This document shows, piece by piece, positions 62,875 to 64,000 of a stretch of 64,000 bases of DNA (within the stretch, counting starts at the first letter, position 1; every line of letters starts with the position of its first letter). Made by a program: the position numbers and the translations under genes. The stretch is from Gordius sp. MW1 (lineage: Eukaryota; Nematomorpha; Gordioida; Gordea; Gordiidae). The notes under the pieces are model-generated. The model did no database searches, had not been told where the DNA came from, and worked only from the letters and a program-made list of their open reading frames with translations. The stretch is from positions 34,720,001 through 34,784,000 of the forward strand of contig OZ038526.1 in NCBI GenBank assembly GCA_964036665.1, written 5' to 3'.

Positions 62875-64000
62875 GGCCATTCCATGTCGATTAGTCAAAA
62901 AAAACGATTTTCGACCGACCATCTCAGATCAGGATAATTTTTGGCGAGGGTGTAGGCCTCATTTATTAGAGTAATTTCTGAAAAAGTTAGCCATTTTTGG
63001 CCAATACTTTTTAAGTTATGGACGTTTAAAGGGCCAAAATCACGTTCGGGAGCGTTCTATGGATTTTACTCTTTTTGTCATATTTTTAAAAGTAATTGCG
63101 TTATTCACTCAAATTTTGGTGGATTTTGTTATTTAAAAAGTTATCTATCGAAATAGCCAAAAACCTCAAACTTTCGGGGTTAATTTTTTTTGGTCAAATT
63201 AGTGAAAAATTTTATAAACATATTTACCCTTTATATGAAATCACCAACTTCACAATGTGCACTCCTTTATGACCCTTTATCATATTTCAATCATAAAAAG
63301 TTTGGGAGCGGCTACGAGATGGTCAAAAATTCGAAAAATTACATTTCCATAAAAAATATTTATAGATGGCGGTATAATATCACAAAAACATATTATGATG
63401 TTTGTTTTTTTATAAAATTGCAAATTTATTAAGAATATATGCTAAATAAATAATATTCGATTAAAAATCGACTTCAATTTTGAAGTTTTATCTACTAACT
63501 GAGTTTGAAAATAAATTTAATTTTAATTAAAAATGGTCACAACTAGCAAGCAAAATTTTTTAAAACACTTTCATTCTGCATAAATTTTTTTATATTTAGC
63601 ATGGATTATCAGTAAAAAAATAAAAATATATGAGCAATTTTGCCATCATATTAGTATTTTTTTTTCAACCTCACATTAATTTTAGTCTACCCTATATCTT
63701 TTAAGTTAAATTTCAAGATTTAATTTTTAAACTCGGATAATTGCCCATTGCGTAGAAAAAAAAGATCAAAATTTAAGTTTATTTTTATTCCACTATTATT
63801 TATTTACCATATATTCTTTATAAACTTGCAATTTGATAGTAAACAAACGTTATATTATGTCATTGTGATAATTGATTATAATGCCATCTATAAATATTTT
63901 TAGGAGAAATGTAATTTTTCGAATTTTTGACCATCTAGTAGCCGCTCTAAACTTTTTATGATTGAAATATGATAATGGGTCATAAAGGAGTGCACATTGT
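62875..64000. repeat. Long foldback element running off the right edge
   Basis: 63255-63380 and 63880-64000 are inverted copies (acaatgtgcactccttta at one side, its complement at the very end). The outer left end begins gggccattccatgtcgatta at about 62868. No transposase is visible. The right arm is cut by the window end, so length and class are unknown. Confidence 0.7.

Noticed and set aside
1..64000. CRISPR arrays, rRNA, bacterial operons
   Set aside because: The DNA is clearly eukaryotic with spliced genes; no regularly spaced repeats or conserved RNA cores were seen.

Overview
AT-rich genomic DNA from an invertebrate animal. The genes have canonical GT-AG introns and encode animal-typical proteins. 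The species cannot be named from sequence. Many introns are very short (34-37 nt). Introns are shortest at gene 5' ends and longer toward 3' ends, a trend reported for some flatworms. The one clear promoter has a TATA box with a TCAGT initiator, which is common in arthropods. These two hints do not agree.

Layout: 1-1.9 kb is a decayed Ty3/gypsy element on the minus strand. 2.2-7 kb is repeat-derived and non-coding. 7.3-8.3 kb (+) is an intronless orphan gene with an N-terminal coiled coil. 8.9-9.6 kb (+) is a small two-exon gene for a secreted Gly/Tyr-rich protein with its own promoter. 12.0-13.7 kb (+) is an intronless single-pass membrane protein without recognised relatives. 14.5-16.7 kb holds retroelement debris. 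19.2-21.5 kb (+) is ERGIC1. 25.0-26.8 kb (-) is an intronless MAGUK of the varicose/MPP2/MPP6 type. 27.0-31.1 kb (-) is RAB24, ending only 149 bp upstream of the MAGUK start. 33.0-58.6 kb (-) is a 22-exon gene for condensin II subunit NCAPD3, reconstructed in one frame from start to stop. Its introns contain most of the repeats in the window, including an intact restriction-like-endonuclease (RLE) non-LTR retrotransposon at 39.3-42.4 kb. 62.06-62.18 kb (-) is probably the last exon of an equilibrative nucleoside transporter gene.

Repeats: about 20 copies of one hAT-type MITE (ends CATGGGCGTAGCC), about 9 copies of a foldback hAT-type MITE (ends AGTGTTGTAAAAACGG), several other hAT-type families, a 98-129 bp minisatellite, an inverted duplication of an NCAPD3 exon, and foldback elements.

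Most notable signals: (1) MITEs sit within about 55 nt of 5' splice sites in ten introns. (2) Coding sequence switches from CpG-poor/AT-rich at the 5' end to CpG-rich at the 3' end in several genes, as expected from 5'-biased gene-body methylation. (3) An NCAPD3 exon with both splice sites intact is duplicated, inverted, upstream of its own gene. (4) The intact RLE retrotransposon lies in a three-level nested insertion. (5) Introns of 34-37 nt and a 12-nt candidate microexon occur.
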